A DNA stretch of 26,729 nt. It comes from JASHVB01 sp036489395. GTDB taxonomy: Bacteria > Pseudomonadota > Alphaproteobacteria > Acetobacterales > Acetobacteraceae. The stretch spans positions 1-26,729 of the forward strand of contig DASXFW010000376.1 of assembly GCA_036489395.1 (NCBI GenBank). Direction: 5' to 3'. Every line of letters begins with the position of its first letter. Position 1 is the first letter of the stretch. The position numbers and the translations under genes are program-made. Under the pieces are notes generated by a model. That model searched no databases, had not been told where the DNA came from, and was given only the letters and a program-made list of their open reading frames with translations. Of this stretch, positions 14,801 to 22,069 are shown piece by piece.

Positions 14801-17451
14801 TTGGCGCGAACCTCACCATCAATGCGGTGCCGCTGACCATTACGCCGAACATCGCTTCGACCTATGGCGGCGCGGTGCCGACCACGCTGCCGACGGTGGA
14901 TTATTCGGGGTTCGTGAATGGCGATTCGCCGGTCAGCCTGGGAACATTGCCGGTGCTGAATACCGCGGGCACCGCGTCTTCCCCTGCCGGCAACTACAGC
15001 GTCACCGCCAGCGGCGCGGTCGATCCGAACTATACGTTCCAGTACAATACCGGCACGTTGACGATCAATCCGGCGCTGCTGACCATCACCCCGAACCTTG
15101 CCAAGGTCTATGGCGCCGCGATGCCGACCGCACTGCCCGCGGGTGATTTCAGCGGCCTGGTGAATGGCGATACGCCCGCCAGCCTGACCGTGCAGCCCGG
15201 CTATTCCACCAGCGCGACGGCGGCTTCGGGCGTCGGGAATTATGGCGTTACAGCCTCGGGCGCGGTGGATGGCAACTACAGCATAAGTTACGCTGCCGGA
15301 TCGCTCAGCATCACCCAGGCACCGCTGCTGATCAGCGCGAACAGCTTCTCCCGCCAGTACGGCGACGGCAATCCGACGCTTACGGCGGCCTATTCGGGGC
15401 TGGTCAACAACGACGGCAGCGCAGCCGTCTCCGGCCTGACGCTGGCGACGGCGGCGACCATCAGTTCGAACGTCGGCACGTATGCCATCAACGCCTCGGG
15501 TGCCACGGCGGCGAACTACAGCATCACGTACGCTCCTGGCGCACTGACCGTGACGCAGGCGCCGCTGCTGATTACCGCCAACAACGCCACGCGCATTTAC
15601 GGCCATGCCGATCCCGCCTTCAGCGTGAGCTACGACGGACTGACGAACAACGACGGCACCAGCGTGGTGTCCGGCCTCACCATCGCCACGCCGGCTACGG
15701 TGCTGTCCGGCGCCGGTTCCTATGCCATCGTGCCGTCGGGAGGCAGCGCCGCCAATTATGCGATCAGCCTGGCCAGCGGCACGCTCAGCGTGACCCCGGC
15801 GTTCCTGCTGATCACGCCATCCGGCACCCAGGTCTATTACGGCACCCCGCAGGTCGCGTACAGCTATTCCGGCTTTCTCAACGGCGACACTGCGGCCGAT
15901 CTGACGATGCAGCCCGGTTACAGCACGACGGCCCCGCAGTCCGCGGGGGTGGGCAACTACCCGCTGAGCACGTCGGGCGCAGCCTCGCCCAACTATGTCG
16001 TCCAAAACGCGCCAGGCATTTTGCAAGTGGTGCCGGCTCCACTGACGATCGTCGCCAACAGCTACAGCATCACCGCGAGCAGTGGCCTGCCGCCCCTGAC
16101 CGGCAGCTTTGTCGGATTTGTTGGCCCCGACACGCAGAAATCCACCGGCTACGGCTTCACCGACGCGCTGGTGAACGCGGCCATCCTGCTGCCGGGCACC
16201 TATCCGATCAGTCTGACCGGCAGCGATCCGAATTACGCCGTCACCTTCACCCCCGGCACCGTCACCGCCGCCCCGGCGACGCCGCAACTGATCCTCAACA
16301 ACACCAACACGATCGACACGAATGCAACGATCACCACGACATCGACCGTCACGGTGGACACGACGGGCAACCAGGTCACGGTGTCCGAGGCCTTGATCCT
16401 CGCGAATGGCTGGAACATCGGGTCGAGTAGCGAAGGGGCATCGATCATCCAGAGCTATGTGGACGCCATCAACGGTTCGGGCGGGGACATCACGGTCGCG
16501 TATGTCGAGGCACAACTGGCCGACCCGAGCACCGCCGCGGCGATGCAGGCCATGCTGGCGCCCTTCATGCTGACGGATCTCTCGGCCATCCTGGACACCA
16601 GCCAATCCACCTGGACCGCCGGCCAGCTACAGTTCGTGCAGGAGGTGGAATATTTCATCCAGTCCCAGCAGCAGGCGGCGGCAACCCAGGCCGAGAACGA
16701 TTACGCGGCCTGGCACGAGCAGGAGGTGACGCAGGAGGAGGCGCAGCTCGAATCGGTCTCCGGACCGGCGCAGGTCGAGATGTCGGCCATCATGTCGAGC
16801 AATCCGCCGATACCGCCCAGTTCGCTGCTGCAGGAAGTCGAGACCGGCATGGTTCTGACCACCAGCCAGACGCAGTCGCTGGTCAGCATTCAGACGGTGA
16901 CCGACGACATCGCGACGGTGGCGAACAATCAATCGGCGCAGGTCGGCTATGTGCCCGGTGCGGTCGGCGACGCGGGCAAGCTGACCTCGCTGCTGATCTC
17001 CAAGACCGCCAATTTGTTTGGCGGGAGCGGGGTGAGCTCCCGGGAAATCGCCAAGGCCCTGCCGTTCCTGAAGACGGCGCTCACTCAGGATTTCAACGGG
17101 CAAACCAAGTTTCTGAAGGTGGCGGAAGAAGCCCTGGACGCGGCCAGCGTCGCCAGCAAGGTGCTGGAGGTTGGCGGCGTCGTCGCGGAGGTGGTGGGCA
17201 ACGTCGCTCAGATTGCTCTTGCGGCCGCATCTTACGGTCAGATCGATACCTTCAATACGAAATTCAATAACGCCATCGCCGCGGCGAACCAGCCTGTCAC
17301 CGTCGCGAGTTTGCAATCGATGCTCAGCAGCGGTACGGGAACGCAACAGCTCTACAGCTACATGGAAGCGATGCTCGCAACTAGCGGCACCACGCCTTTG
17401 GTGTTGCCGTCCGACGTGTCCGCGAGTGTCTATGAAAGCCAGAACCTGTGA
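11839..17451 (+). CDS. Two-partner secretion exoprotein (TpsA) with MBG-repeat array
   Basis: A 1870-residue filamentous-haemagglutinin-like exoprotein. Residues 1-66 form an extended basic leader ending in a hydrophobic segment (LLTCTALVPVGALLLSGLALA). The TPS secretion domain follows, with NWNSFSI (98-104), LNRVTG (122-127) and NPNG (147-150) as hallmarks. Residues ~170-745 are Gly/Ala/Ser/Val/Thr-rich beta-helix-like. Residues ~747-1478 hold nine MBG/YDG-type repeats of about 81 residues. Residues ~1480-1870 are different: predominantly helical-looking, with a Gln/Glu-rich stretch (~1598-1640) and a hydrophobic segment at 1771-1801. I see no cysteine after the signal peptide. The only in-frame start before the leader is GTG 11839, with a weak ribosome site. 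Its stop overlaps the TpsB start, so the two form an operon. Likely surface adhesin or matrix protein (inference). Confidence 0.93.
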   Translation: MPYRHSIVSRAARYSKHTHARSGSLHALGTSAARGAGRLSYGRRLLTCTALVPVGALLLSGLALANPQGGRVIAGNVNIGANAAKLTITQTSNRAIVNWNSFSIAKGEATRFVLPSSAAAVLNRVTGDQLSSLLGGLYSNGQVYLLNPNGIVIGPNGRVNTAGFVASTLNIADRQFMQGGAVTLQGGSTAGVVVLGSVKANDGDVLLVAAQVDNRGKLIAPNGQAILAAGSEVLYVPGEYANIAVAAPAPASGAAVSNTGLIKAASAQLAAAGTPYQLAVNNGGQISATAVGLAGGHVVLQGGDGDIVNSGALSAKAGNAGGTVELHAGRIALTGTASVDVSAPAGGGRATLAASNAISVASGASLNADATGQGDGGTVSVKAANITQFDGTVSATGGKLGGNGGQAEISGGSLLYAGSVDLSAPAGAVGSLLFDPDEITIVSGSAAAPSSIGGGLWSFTQDSGAQTITVGAIEALLASANLELQATTSLTVATPGSGPYATIASNTANSLTLTSPTIAINAPISLPNGTLVFNWPDSAIGNYGYPQSLTSSANAAITANVVQVAADFHTLTLSGAVVTPSLQFTAPTALMDVSIANPANAIQAVSFDPSNSGNAADGLDIETSSALTVSGNLQMPTNGVLLAAGDLTLAAGTTLQGGPVVSMLVSTGGVLNNLAGPSAIVLGEGQMLIYSATNGTGASGTAFNDGGAGAAAQLDGNYGTASGVTYPSSPNNIDTLVEYFVTTSTQPVLNITANSFSRLYGHADPTFTASYSGGSGGGASELTALPSFRIVQGSDVNAGTYTIQPFGAASSADLLNYIDGLLMVNPAPLLVTATNASMTYGGTAPGLSYGVSGLVNGDSSSIVSGVQFSPTPTSGTNAGSYTLAASGATVATPLGGTQPNYTISYQSGTLTVNPAPLQVNAVAASTSYGSAIPTLQLNFSGFVNAGDASSVPAQFVPLVSAVQGSGVGAYAITLATLNPNSNYSATYIGANLTINAVPLTITPNIASTYGGAVPTTLPTVDYSGFVNGDSPVSLGTLPVLNTAGTASSPAGNYSVTASGAVDPNYTFQYNTGTLTINPALLTITPNLAKVYGAAMPTALPAGDFSGLVNGDTPASLTVQPGYSTSATAASGVGNYGVTASGAVDGNYSISYAAGSLSITQAPLLISANSFSRQYGDGNPTLTAAYSGLVNNDGSAAVSGLTLATAATISSNVGTYAINASGATAANYSITYAPGALTVTQAPLLITANNATRIYGHADPAFSVSYDGLTNNDGTSVVSGLTIATPATVLSGAGSYAIVPSGGSAANYAISLASGTLSVTPAFLLITPSGTQVYYGTPQVAYSYSGFLNGDTAADLTMQPGYSTTAPQSAGVGNYPLSTSGAASPNYVVQNAPGILQVVPAPLTIVANSYSITASSGLPPLTGSFVGFVGPDTQKSTGYGFTDALVNAAILLPGTYPISLTGSDPNYAVTFTPGTVTAAPATPQLILNNTNTIDTNATITTTSTVTVDTTGNQVTVSEALILANGWNIGSSSEGASIIQSYVDAINGSGGDITVAYVEAQLADPSTAAAMQAMLAPFMLTDLSAILDTSQSTWTAGQLQFVQEVEYFIQSQQQAAATQAENDYAAWHEQEVTQEEAQLESVSGPAQVEMSAIMSSNPPIPPSSLLQEVETGMVLTTSQTQSLVSIQTVTDDIATVANNQSAQVGYVPGAVGDAGKLTSLLISKTANLFGGSGVSSREIAKALPFLKTALTQDFNGQTKFLKVAEEALDAASVASKVLEVGGVVAEVVGNVAQIALAAASYGQIDTFNTKFNNAIAAANQPVTVASLQSMLSSGTGTQQLYSYMEAMLATSGTTPLVLPSDVSASVYESQNL
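14080..16272 (+). repeat. Nine tandem MBG/YDG-type repeats within TpsA
   Basis: Each ~81-residue unit begins like 'APLLITANxxxxxYG', has 'YSGLVNxD' in the middle and ends 'NYxIxYxxGTLTV', then restarts at 'xPAPL'. Units 4 to 7 are closest to each other. Unit 1 has a glycine-rich insert and unit 9 lacks the YG pair, so the array is well diverged at protein level with no long identical DNA blocks noticed. Confidence 0.88.
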
Positions 17452-19199
17452 CGCCAGACCCTGTGACGCCAAAATCCGGGACGAGCCGCGTCATGGGTTC
17501 ACTGTTTCGCATCGGCTGCCGCGCGGCCATGCTGGCCGTTGCGGTGATGTGCATCCCGCTGTCCACGCTGCTTGCCGCTCCGCCAGCCTCGCCGATCGCC
17601 CCGGCGCCCGCCCCAGCCGCCGCGCTACCGGCGCGCACGCCGCCGCTGCGGGGCATCGTGCTGCTGAGCGACCGTAAGCAGTTCGACCTGCACGGCATTG
17701 CAACAAGCCCACCGGGTGGGGTCGATGCCAGCCGCATCGCAACCATTCCGGTTACCGACGCACAGCGCCTGATACAGCCGTTCGTCGGCAAGCCGATCGA
17801 CGGTCCGCTGATGCTGCAAGTCCGCAAGGCCTTGCAGGACTATTTCATCGGCATCCATCAGCCTTTCGTCAGCGTGATCGTCCCGCCGCAGATCGTCGAT
17901 TCCGGCGTGGTGCAGGTGATCGTGCTGGTCGGTCATCTCGGCCGGGTCACCGTCACGGGCAATAACTGGTTCGGTGCCGGGCAATACACCAATGCCCTGC
18001 ACGTCCGCCCTGGCGGGCCGATCGACGGCGCCGTGCTGGATTCGGACATGGATTGGATCAACCAGAACCAGTATCGCCACGCGACCGTGGTGGCGCTGCC
18101 CGGCCAGCAGCTTGGCACGACGGACCTGCAAATCCGCACCGAGGAGCAATTCCCCCTTACCGTCACCGCCGGCGTCAGCAACACCGGCACAGAGAGCACC
18201 AATCTGTACCGCCTCAACACCGGCATCGACTGGGGTAACGCCTTCTGGCGCGGAGACGACCTGAATTTCAATCTGTCGATGAGCCCGGACGCCTATCTGG
18301 TGCGGCAATATTCGCTGGGATACACGGCCTATCTGCCGTGGCACGACACGATCAGCCTGTCCGGGAACATAGCCACATCGCATCCGCCCTCCGGCTCGAT
18401 CATCGGCAATACCGGTCTGAGCAGCGGCGTATCGTTACGCTATCAGATGAACCTGCCGGCGCCCGTGTGGCTGAAACAGCATCTGACCGCCGGCTACGAT
18501 TTCAAAAGCACGAATAACAATTTACTGTTCGGCGGCGTCTCGATCTTCAATACGACCTCGGAGATCGACCAGTTCGTCCTGGGGTATGGCGGCGTGGCGA
18601 CCGATCCGTTCGGCAGCACCAGTGTCGACTTCAACCTGTTCCTCAGCCCTGGCGGGATGACGCCGGACAACACCACCGCGGCGTTCGCGGCACAACAGCC
18701 AGGCGCCACGGCGGACTACGTGTATGGTCACTTCGCGGTGGAGCGGGTGACCGGTCTTCCCGGCGGGTTCAGTTGGGATGTCCGCGGCACGCTGCAACTC
18801 AGCAACGCGATCCTGCTGCCGAGCGAACAACTGATCTTCGGCGGCTACGCCTCGGTGCGCGGCTTCGTCGAGCAAGGCGCGACGCGCGACAACGGCGTGC
18901 TGCTGGAGAACGAGCTGCGCCTGCCGCCCGTTGGCGCGCTGCTGCCGCAGGGGTCGCCGGCCAGCCGGTACACCGGACAGCTCGTGCCGTTTCTGTTCGT
19001 CGACTATGCCGCCGGATGGAATCATCGGGACCTGGGCGGCGTCGCGTCATGGCTGATGCTCAGCAGCATCGGACCCGGTGTGAGCTGGCAGGTCCAGCGC
19101 TATATGAGCGCGCGCTTTACCTGGGGTATTCCGTTGCAGCGCCAGGGGGGAGTGGGGCCATTGCTGGGGCCGCAATTCGGTGTGCAGCTCACGCTGTGA
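17448..19199 (+). CDS. TpsB outer-membrane transporter (ShlB/FhaC/HecB family)
   Basis: A 583-residue (or 568) Omp85-superfamily pore that secretes its TpsA partner. The signal peptide is RIGCRAAMLAVAVMCIPLSTLLA; an Ala/Pro-rich linker follows. Periplasmic POTRA region at ~75-215 includes FVGKPIDGPLMLQVRKALQD and GVVQVIVLVGHLGRVTVTGN. The barrel (~220-583) carries the L6 motif VRGF in ASVRGFVEQGATRDNG and the FLFVDYAAGW motif of the penultimate strands. It ends FGVQLTL, though the last residue is not aromatic. Start: GTG 17448 overlaps the tpsA stop as GTGA, but ATG 17493 (MGSLFRIGC) gives a cleaner signal peptide; I keep the longer form as translational coupling is plausible. No further partner gene follows. 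Confidence 0.92.
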   Translation: MTPDPVTPKSGTSRVMGSLFRIGCRAAMLAVAVMCIPLSTLLAAPPASPIAPAPAPAAALPARTPPLRGIVLLSDRKQFDLHGIATSPPGGVDASRIATIPVTDAQRLIQPFVGKPIDGPLMLQVRKALQDYFIGIHQPFVSVIVPPQIVDSGVVQVIVLVGHLGRVTVTGNNWFGAGQYTNALHVRPGGPIDGAVLDSDMDWINQNQYRHATVVALPGQQLGTTDLQIRTEEQFPLTVTAGVSNTGTESTNLYRLNTGIDWGNAFWRGDDLNFNLSMSPDAYLVRQYSLGYTAYLPWHDTISLSGNIATSHPPSGSIIGNTGLSSGVSLRYQMNLPAPVWLKQHLTAGYDFKSTNNNLLFGGVSIFNTTSEIDQFVLGYGGVATDPFGSTSVDFNLFLSPGGMTPDNTTAAFAAQQPGATADYVYGHFAVERVTGLPGGFSWDVRGTLQLSNAILLPSEQLIFGGYASVRGFVEQGATRDNGVLLENELRLPPVGALLPQGSPASRYTGQLVPFLFVDYAAGWNHRDLGGVASWLMLSSIGPGVSWQVQRYMSARFTWGIPLQRQGGVGPLLGPQFGVQLTL

Positions 19200-19357
19200 A
19201 GCGCACTCCGTGGGGATGCAACCACCTTTGGCGCTGCTGGGTCGCCGGGCCCACGCGTGCCGCGTTCCACCCATGCACCATGCCCCGAAAGCGGGGATGA
19301 CGGCGCCGGGACGACCCCGGCGCTCTGCCGATTGCCGGGCAATCCCGCCCCAACCCC

Positions 19358-19386
19358 TTGACACAACGCCAGTCGCAGCCTTTCTA
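19358..19386 (+). promoter_or_regulatory. Candidate promoter of tRNA-Trp-secE-nusG
   Basis: A perfect TTGACA (19358-19363) is followed after 17 bases by TTTCTA (19381-19386), about 45 bases upstream of the tRNA. A short hairpin (CCGGCG 19407-19412 with CGCCGG 19423-19428) lies in the leader. Confidence 0.5.
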
Positions 19387-19431
19387 CGCTCCCCTGCGCA
19401 CGGGTTCCGGCGGGCTTCTGCTCGCCGGTGC

Positions 19432-19508
19432 AGGGGTGTAGCTCAATTGGCTAGAGCGCCGGTCTCCAAAACCGGAGGTTGCAGGTTCGAGACCTGCCAC
19501 CCCTGCCA
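19432..19508 (+). tRNA. tRNA-Trp (anticodon CCA)
   Basis: A complete cloverleaf. The acceptor stem AGGGGTG pairs with CACCCCT, the D stem GCTC with GAGC, the anticodon stem CCGGT with ACCGG around loop CTCCAAA (anticodon CCA), and the T stem GCAGG with CCTGC around TTCGAGA. The discriminator is G and the 3' CCA is encoded (19506-19508). It lies 39 bp upstream of secE, the classical bacterial arrangement, and is probably cotranscribed with it. Confidence 0.97.
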
Positions 19509-19547
19509 GCGGCGCGGGGCAGTTTTCGGCAGCTTTCACGGAGTTCG

Positions 19548-19748
19548 ATGGGCGTGGCGTTCGATCCGTTAAAATTCGCGCGCGAGGTGCGCAGCGAGGT
19601 CAGCAAAGTGACCTGGCCGACCCGCAAGGAGACGGCGGTCACCACCGGCCTCGTCTTCCTCATGGTCGCCATCACCGCGCTGTTCTTTTTTGTCGTCGAT
19701 CAGGTGATCGGCGCCGCCGTGCGTGCCTTGTTCGGTTTGGGCGCCTGA
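19548..19748 (+). CDS. secE: Preprotein translocase subunit SecE
   Basis: A 66-residue single-spanning inner-membrane protein that clamps SecY in the general secretion translocon. The amphipathic N-terminal helix with the signature EVSKVTWPTRKET lies at about residues 15-27. One transmembrane helix follows (GLVFLMVAITALFFFVVDQVI). This is the short alphaproteobacterial form, lacking the two extra helices of E. coli SecE. Start: the ATG at 19548 has GGAG 4 bases upstream; a frame reaching back to 19479 would run into the tRNA and is rejected. It sits between tRNA-Trp and nusG in the conserved order, with a 15-bp gap to nusG. Confidence 0.97.
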   Translation: MGVAFDPLKFAREVRSEVSKVTWPTRKETAVTTGLVFLMVAITALFFFVVDQVIGAAVRALFGLGA

Positions 19749-19763
19749 GGGGTTATTTCGGTC

Positions 19764-20294
19764 ATGGCCAAGCGTTGGTACGTGGTGCACGTCTATTCGG
19801 GCTTCGAGAAGAAGATCGCCCAGCAGCTCAAGGAGCAAGCGGCGCAGAAGGGCCTCGCCGACCAGCTCGACGAGGTCCTGGTGCCGTCCGAGAACGTCGT
19901 CGAGATGCGCCGCGGCCAGAAGGTCAACGCGGAGCACAAGTTCTTCCCCGGCTACGTGCTGGTGAAGATGGAACTCACCGACGACGCCTGGCACCTGGTG
20001 AAGAACACGCCGAAGGTCACCGGCTTCCTCGGCAGCCGCACCAAGCCGTCGCCGATCAGCGACGCCGAGGCCGAGCGGATCATGAAGCAGACCGCGGAAG
20101 GCGTGGAGCGCCCGCGGCCCGCCGTGTTGTTCGAGGTGGGCGAGCAAGTGCGCGTCGCCGACGGCCCGTTCACCAGCTTCAACGGCACGGTCGAGGAAGT
20201 CGACGAGGAAAAGGGTCGCCTGAAGGTGTCGGTGTCCATCTTCGGCCGCTCCACCCCGGTCGAGCTGGAATACGGCCAGGTCGAGAAGGTCTGA
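19764..20294 (+). CDS. nusG: Transcription termination/antitermination factor NusG
   Basis: A 176-residue NusG that binds the beta' clamp helices of RNA polymerase and links it to Rho or to the ribosomal protein S10. The N-terminal NGN domain (about 1-110) starts MAKRWYVVHVYSGFEKKI and has the HKFFPGYVLVKMEL core. The C-terminal KOW domain (about 123-176) holds FEVGEQVRVADGPFTSFNGT and the closing ELEYGQVEKV. Length and sequence are entirely typical. The gene normally precedes rplK; here an AGGAGG at 20299-20304 follows the stop, but no ribosomal protein L11 frame comes after it. Confidence 0.98.
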   Translation: MAKRWYVVHVYSGFEKKIAQQLKEQAAQKGLADQLDEVLVPSENVVEMRRGQKVNAEHKFFPGYVLVKMELTDDAWHLVKNTPKVTGFLGSRTKPSPISDAEAERIMKQTAEGVERPRPAVLFEVGEQVRVADGPFTSFNGTVEEVDEEKGRLKVSVSIFGRSTPVELEYGQVEKV

Positions 20295-20421
20295 TACCAG
20301 GAGGCGGAGACACTGACTCTTCGTGTCATGGCCGGCGGTATTGGTGCTAACGGCGCATCCCGCGAGCACTGGATTGGCACGAATCAGGACGGCGGGGCCA
20401 GCCATGCTCTGGCTCCGATCA

Positions 20422-21039
20422 TCATGCGAAACAGGATTGGCCGCGCGCGACGGCACGCGGTCCGGTGGGCGGACCCGTGCCAGGGCGGACGAACATCTGC
20501 CGTCGTGGCGTTGGCAACACGCGATGCTGAGGTTCGGCGGGCGTCAGTCTGCGTGGCGCGCCACGGATTTTCGCGACGCAACTCGGTGCGGACACCGGCT
20601 CGGTTGCCGCCGCCGCGGTGTCCGGGCCGATCGGAGTGGGCTCCGCGCCGAGGGCTTCAAGCCGTGACAATATGGCTGGATCGATGTCGGACTGCCGAAG
20701 CTTCTCCAGCAATGCCGCGCGCGTATGCGACAGGTCCGCGCATTCCGGCGCGTCGGCATGACGGTGGCGCGTGCGAGCGATCACAGGGTCCGGCTGGCTG
20801 CGGATCGCGGCGGTTGGCGCTTGCGCGGAATCCCGCGGCGAGGCGGGCCGGCCAGCGGGGCACGACGCTGCCTGGCGGTCGCGGCGCGGTAACATGTCCC
20901 GGAATTGCTCGATAATGAACAGGATGACGAAGGCGATGAGGTAGGCGAGCCATTCGGGCATCAGGTCGGGCGAATCCGGGTCGGCCCGACCTGGATCGGG
21001 GGCATAGGCTTCGGCCGGAGCGGTGTTCGGGTCGCCCAT
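20422..21039 (-). CDS. Small membrane-anchored protein of unknown function
   Basis: A 205-residue frame with strong G/C third-position bias, which supports it as coding. Residues 1-26 are acidic and proline/alanine-rich, then a single transmembrane helix WLAYLIAFVILFIIEQF (about 29-45), followed by a long basic, low-complexity tail. The tail includes one helix-like region, TRAALLEKLRQSDIDPAILSRLEALG. I recognise no family. Topology is probably one inner-membrane anchor with the tail on one face. A strong promoter match lies so close to the ATG at 21039 that the mRNA would be nearly leaderless. The gene is convergent with nusG. Overlapping + strand frames (20328-20915) are Arg-rich shadows. 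Confidence 0.65.
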   Translation of the reverse strand: MGDPNTAPAEAYAPDPGRADPDSPDLMPEWLAYLIAFVILFIIEQFRDMLPRRDRQAASCPAGRPASPRDSAQAPTAAIRSQPDPVIARTRHRHADAPECADLSHTRAALLEKLRQSDIDPAILSRLEALGAEPTPIGPDTAAAATEPVSAPSCVAKIRGAPRRLTPAEPQHRVLPTPRRQMFVRPGTGPPTGPRAVARGQSCFA

Positions 21040-21349
21040 AACGGCGGGGTATATCGCAGGCGGCGGGATATGTCAAGGATAATAACTAAACTCTGTTAGT
21101 GGCGGTTCGGCGGCCGATACCGATGGCCGCGCGCGCTGCCCGTTCGTGCCGTTGCGTCTTCGGCGCATGGGACCACCCACGACTGCTACCGGCGGCATTG
21201 GGCCGATATCTGGAAATTGCTTCTCCGCGCGCGGCTGAACCTGATGCGTATGGGGCCAGGCCCGGCCATGACACGAAGGCGCGTGGGTCAATGTTCCCGC
21301 CATTTTCCATGAGTCGGAAGGCGGGGATGACGACAAGCGGGGGGGTGGG
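21040..21349. other. Gap between two - strand genes
   Basis: Apart from the promoter at 21048-21076, I see only fragments of a repeat-like text (ccggccatgacacgaaggcg at 21262-21281 and ggcggggatgacg at 21320-21332). Part of this recurs as cggggatgacg at 19292-19302. No gene is evident. Confidence 0.45.
21048..21076 (-). promoter_or_regulatory. Promoter of the small membrane protein gene
   Basis: On the - strand a perfect TTGACA (21071-21076), a 17-base spacer and TATACC (21048-21053). The expected transcription start falls within a few bases of the ATG at 21039, implying a leaderless or near-leaderless mRNA. Confidence 0.55.
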
Positions 21350-22057
21350 CTACCGCGGCGACAGCGCCACGATCGCCACGCCCTGTCGCACCATCCCCAG
21401 CGCGCGCGCCGCCCCCAGCGACAGATCGACAATTCGCCGGCTCGAGTACAGTCGGTCGGTGATCTCCACCACCACGGACTGCCCCGTCGAGAGCAGCGTG
21501 ATGCGGACCTTGGTGCCGAAGGGAAGCCAGGGGTGCGCGGCGGTCAGCGCCGTCTCCTCGAAGCGTTGGCCGCTGGCGGTGCGGCGGCCTTCATGCGCCT
21601 GGCCGTAATACGATGCGGCGCCGGTCTCGATCGCCGGCTGATGCCGGGCATCCGGAGCTGGATCCCGAACGGAGGGGGGGCTGTGCGCGGCGCGCTGACC
21701 AGGGATAAGGCGAAGCGCGGCATGCCGAATGGGAGCGTGCCGAACCGGGCTGTGCCGAACCAGGCCAGGCCCGACCGAGGTGTGCCGAACCAGGGCAGGC
21801 CTGAGAGGGGTGTGCCTGACCAAGGTGTGCCTGACCGGGGTGTGCCTGATGAGGGCGGCCCTGGCCGTAGCAGGGTGGTCCGGGGCGTGGTGGTCCCGGG
21901 TGTCCTGGGCTCGCGCCGCGCCAGCCCGCACCCCGAGAAGAGCGCAGGCAGTCAGTCCCGTCAGCACAAACAATCGGAAAATTCGCAAGGTCCCGGTCCG
22001 CGGCGGCCGAGTCAGGGCACAATAGAACCCCCTCAATGCGGCCGAAACGACCGGCAT
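21350..22057 (-). CDS. rlpA: RlpA-like double-psi beta-barrel protein
   Basis: About 235 residues. RlpA proteins are envelope proteins that in some bacteria are lytic transglycosylases cleaving peptidoglycan that lacks stem peptides, acting at septa. The hydrophobic export signal is LRIFRLFVLTGLTACALLGVRAG. A His/Arg-rich pentapeptide repeat follows (consensus TPVRH, about ten units). The C-terminal ~95 residues are the RlpA barrel: GAASYYGQAHEGRRTASGQRF, LTAAHPWLPFGTKVRITL, VVVEITDRLYSSRRIVDLSLGAARALGM. The usual INDRGPF is ITDRLYS here. No SPOR domain follows; the protein ends at the barrel. Start: ATG 22057 is chosen because it precedes the signal directly; a frame extending to 22210 would run through two leader hairpins. 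A cysteine in the signal (TACALL) could make it a lipoprotein. Confidence 0.85.
   Translation of the reverse strand: MPVVSAALRGFYCALTRPPRTGTLRIFRLFVLTGLTACALLGVRAGAARAQDTRDHHAPDHPATARAALIRHTPVRHTLVRHTPLRPALVRHTSVGPGLVRHSPVRHAPIRHAALRLIPGQRAAHSPPSVRDPAPDARHQPAIETGAASYYGQAHEGRRTASGQRFEETALTAAHPWLPFGTKVRITLLSTGQSVVVEITDRLYSSRRIVDLSLGAARALGMVRQGVAIVALSPR
21715..21870 (-). repeat. 15-bp minisatellite in rlpA encoding TPVRH-type pentapeptides
   Basis: About ten 15-bp units read in the gene as ALIRH, TPVRH, TLVRH, TPLRP, ALVRH, TSVGP, GLVRH, SPVRH and APIRH. Units differ at DNA level, but on the + strand the pattern tgtgcc(t/g)ga is plain (for example at 21781-21850). Confidence 0.85.
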
Positions 22058-22069
22058 TGTCTCAGCTAA

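Noticed and set aside
14587..16605. 672-residue - strand open frame opposite the MBG repeats
   Set aside because: Its repetitiveness mirrors the TpsA repeats and its composition is Arg/Gly/Ala-rich.
20328..20915. A + strand gene after nusG using the AGGAGG at 20299
   Set aside because: The frame is Arg-rich without protein character, the spacing to its ATG is over 20 bases, and the opposite strand codes a more convincing protein.
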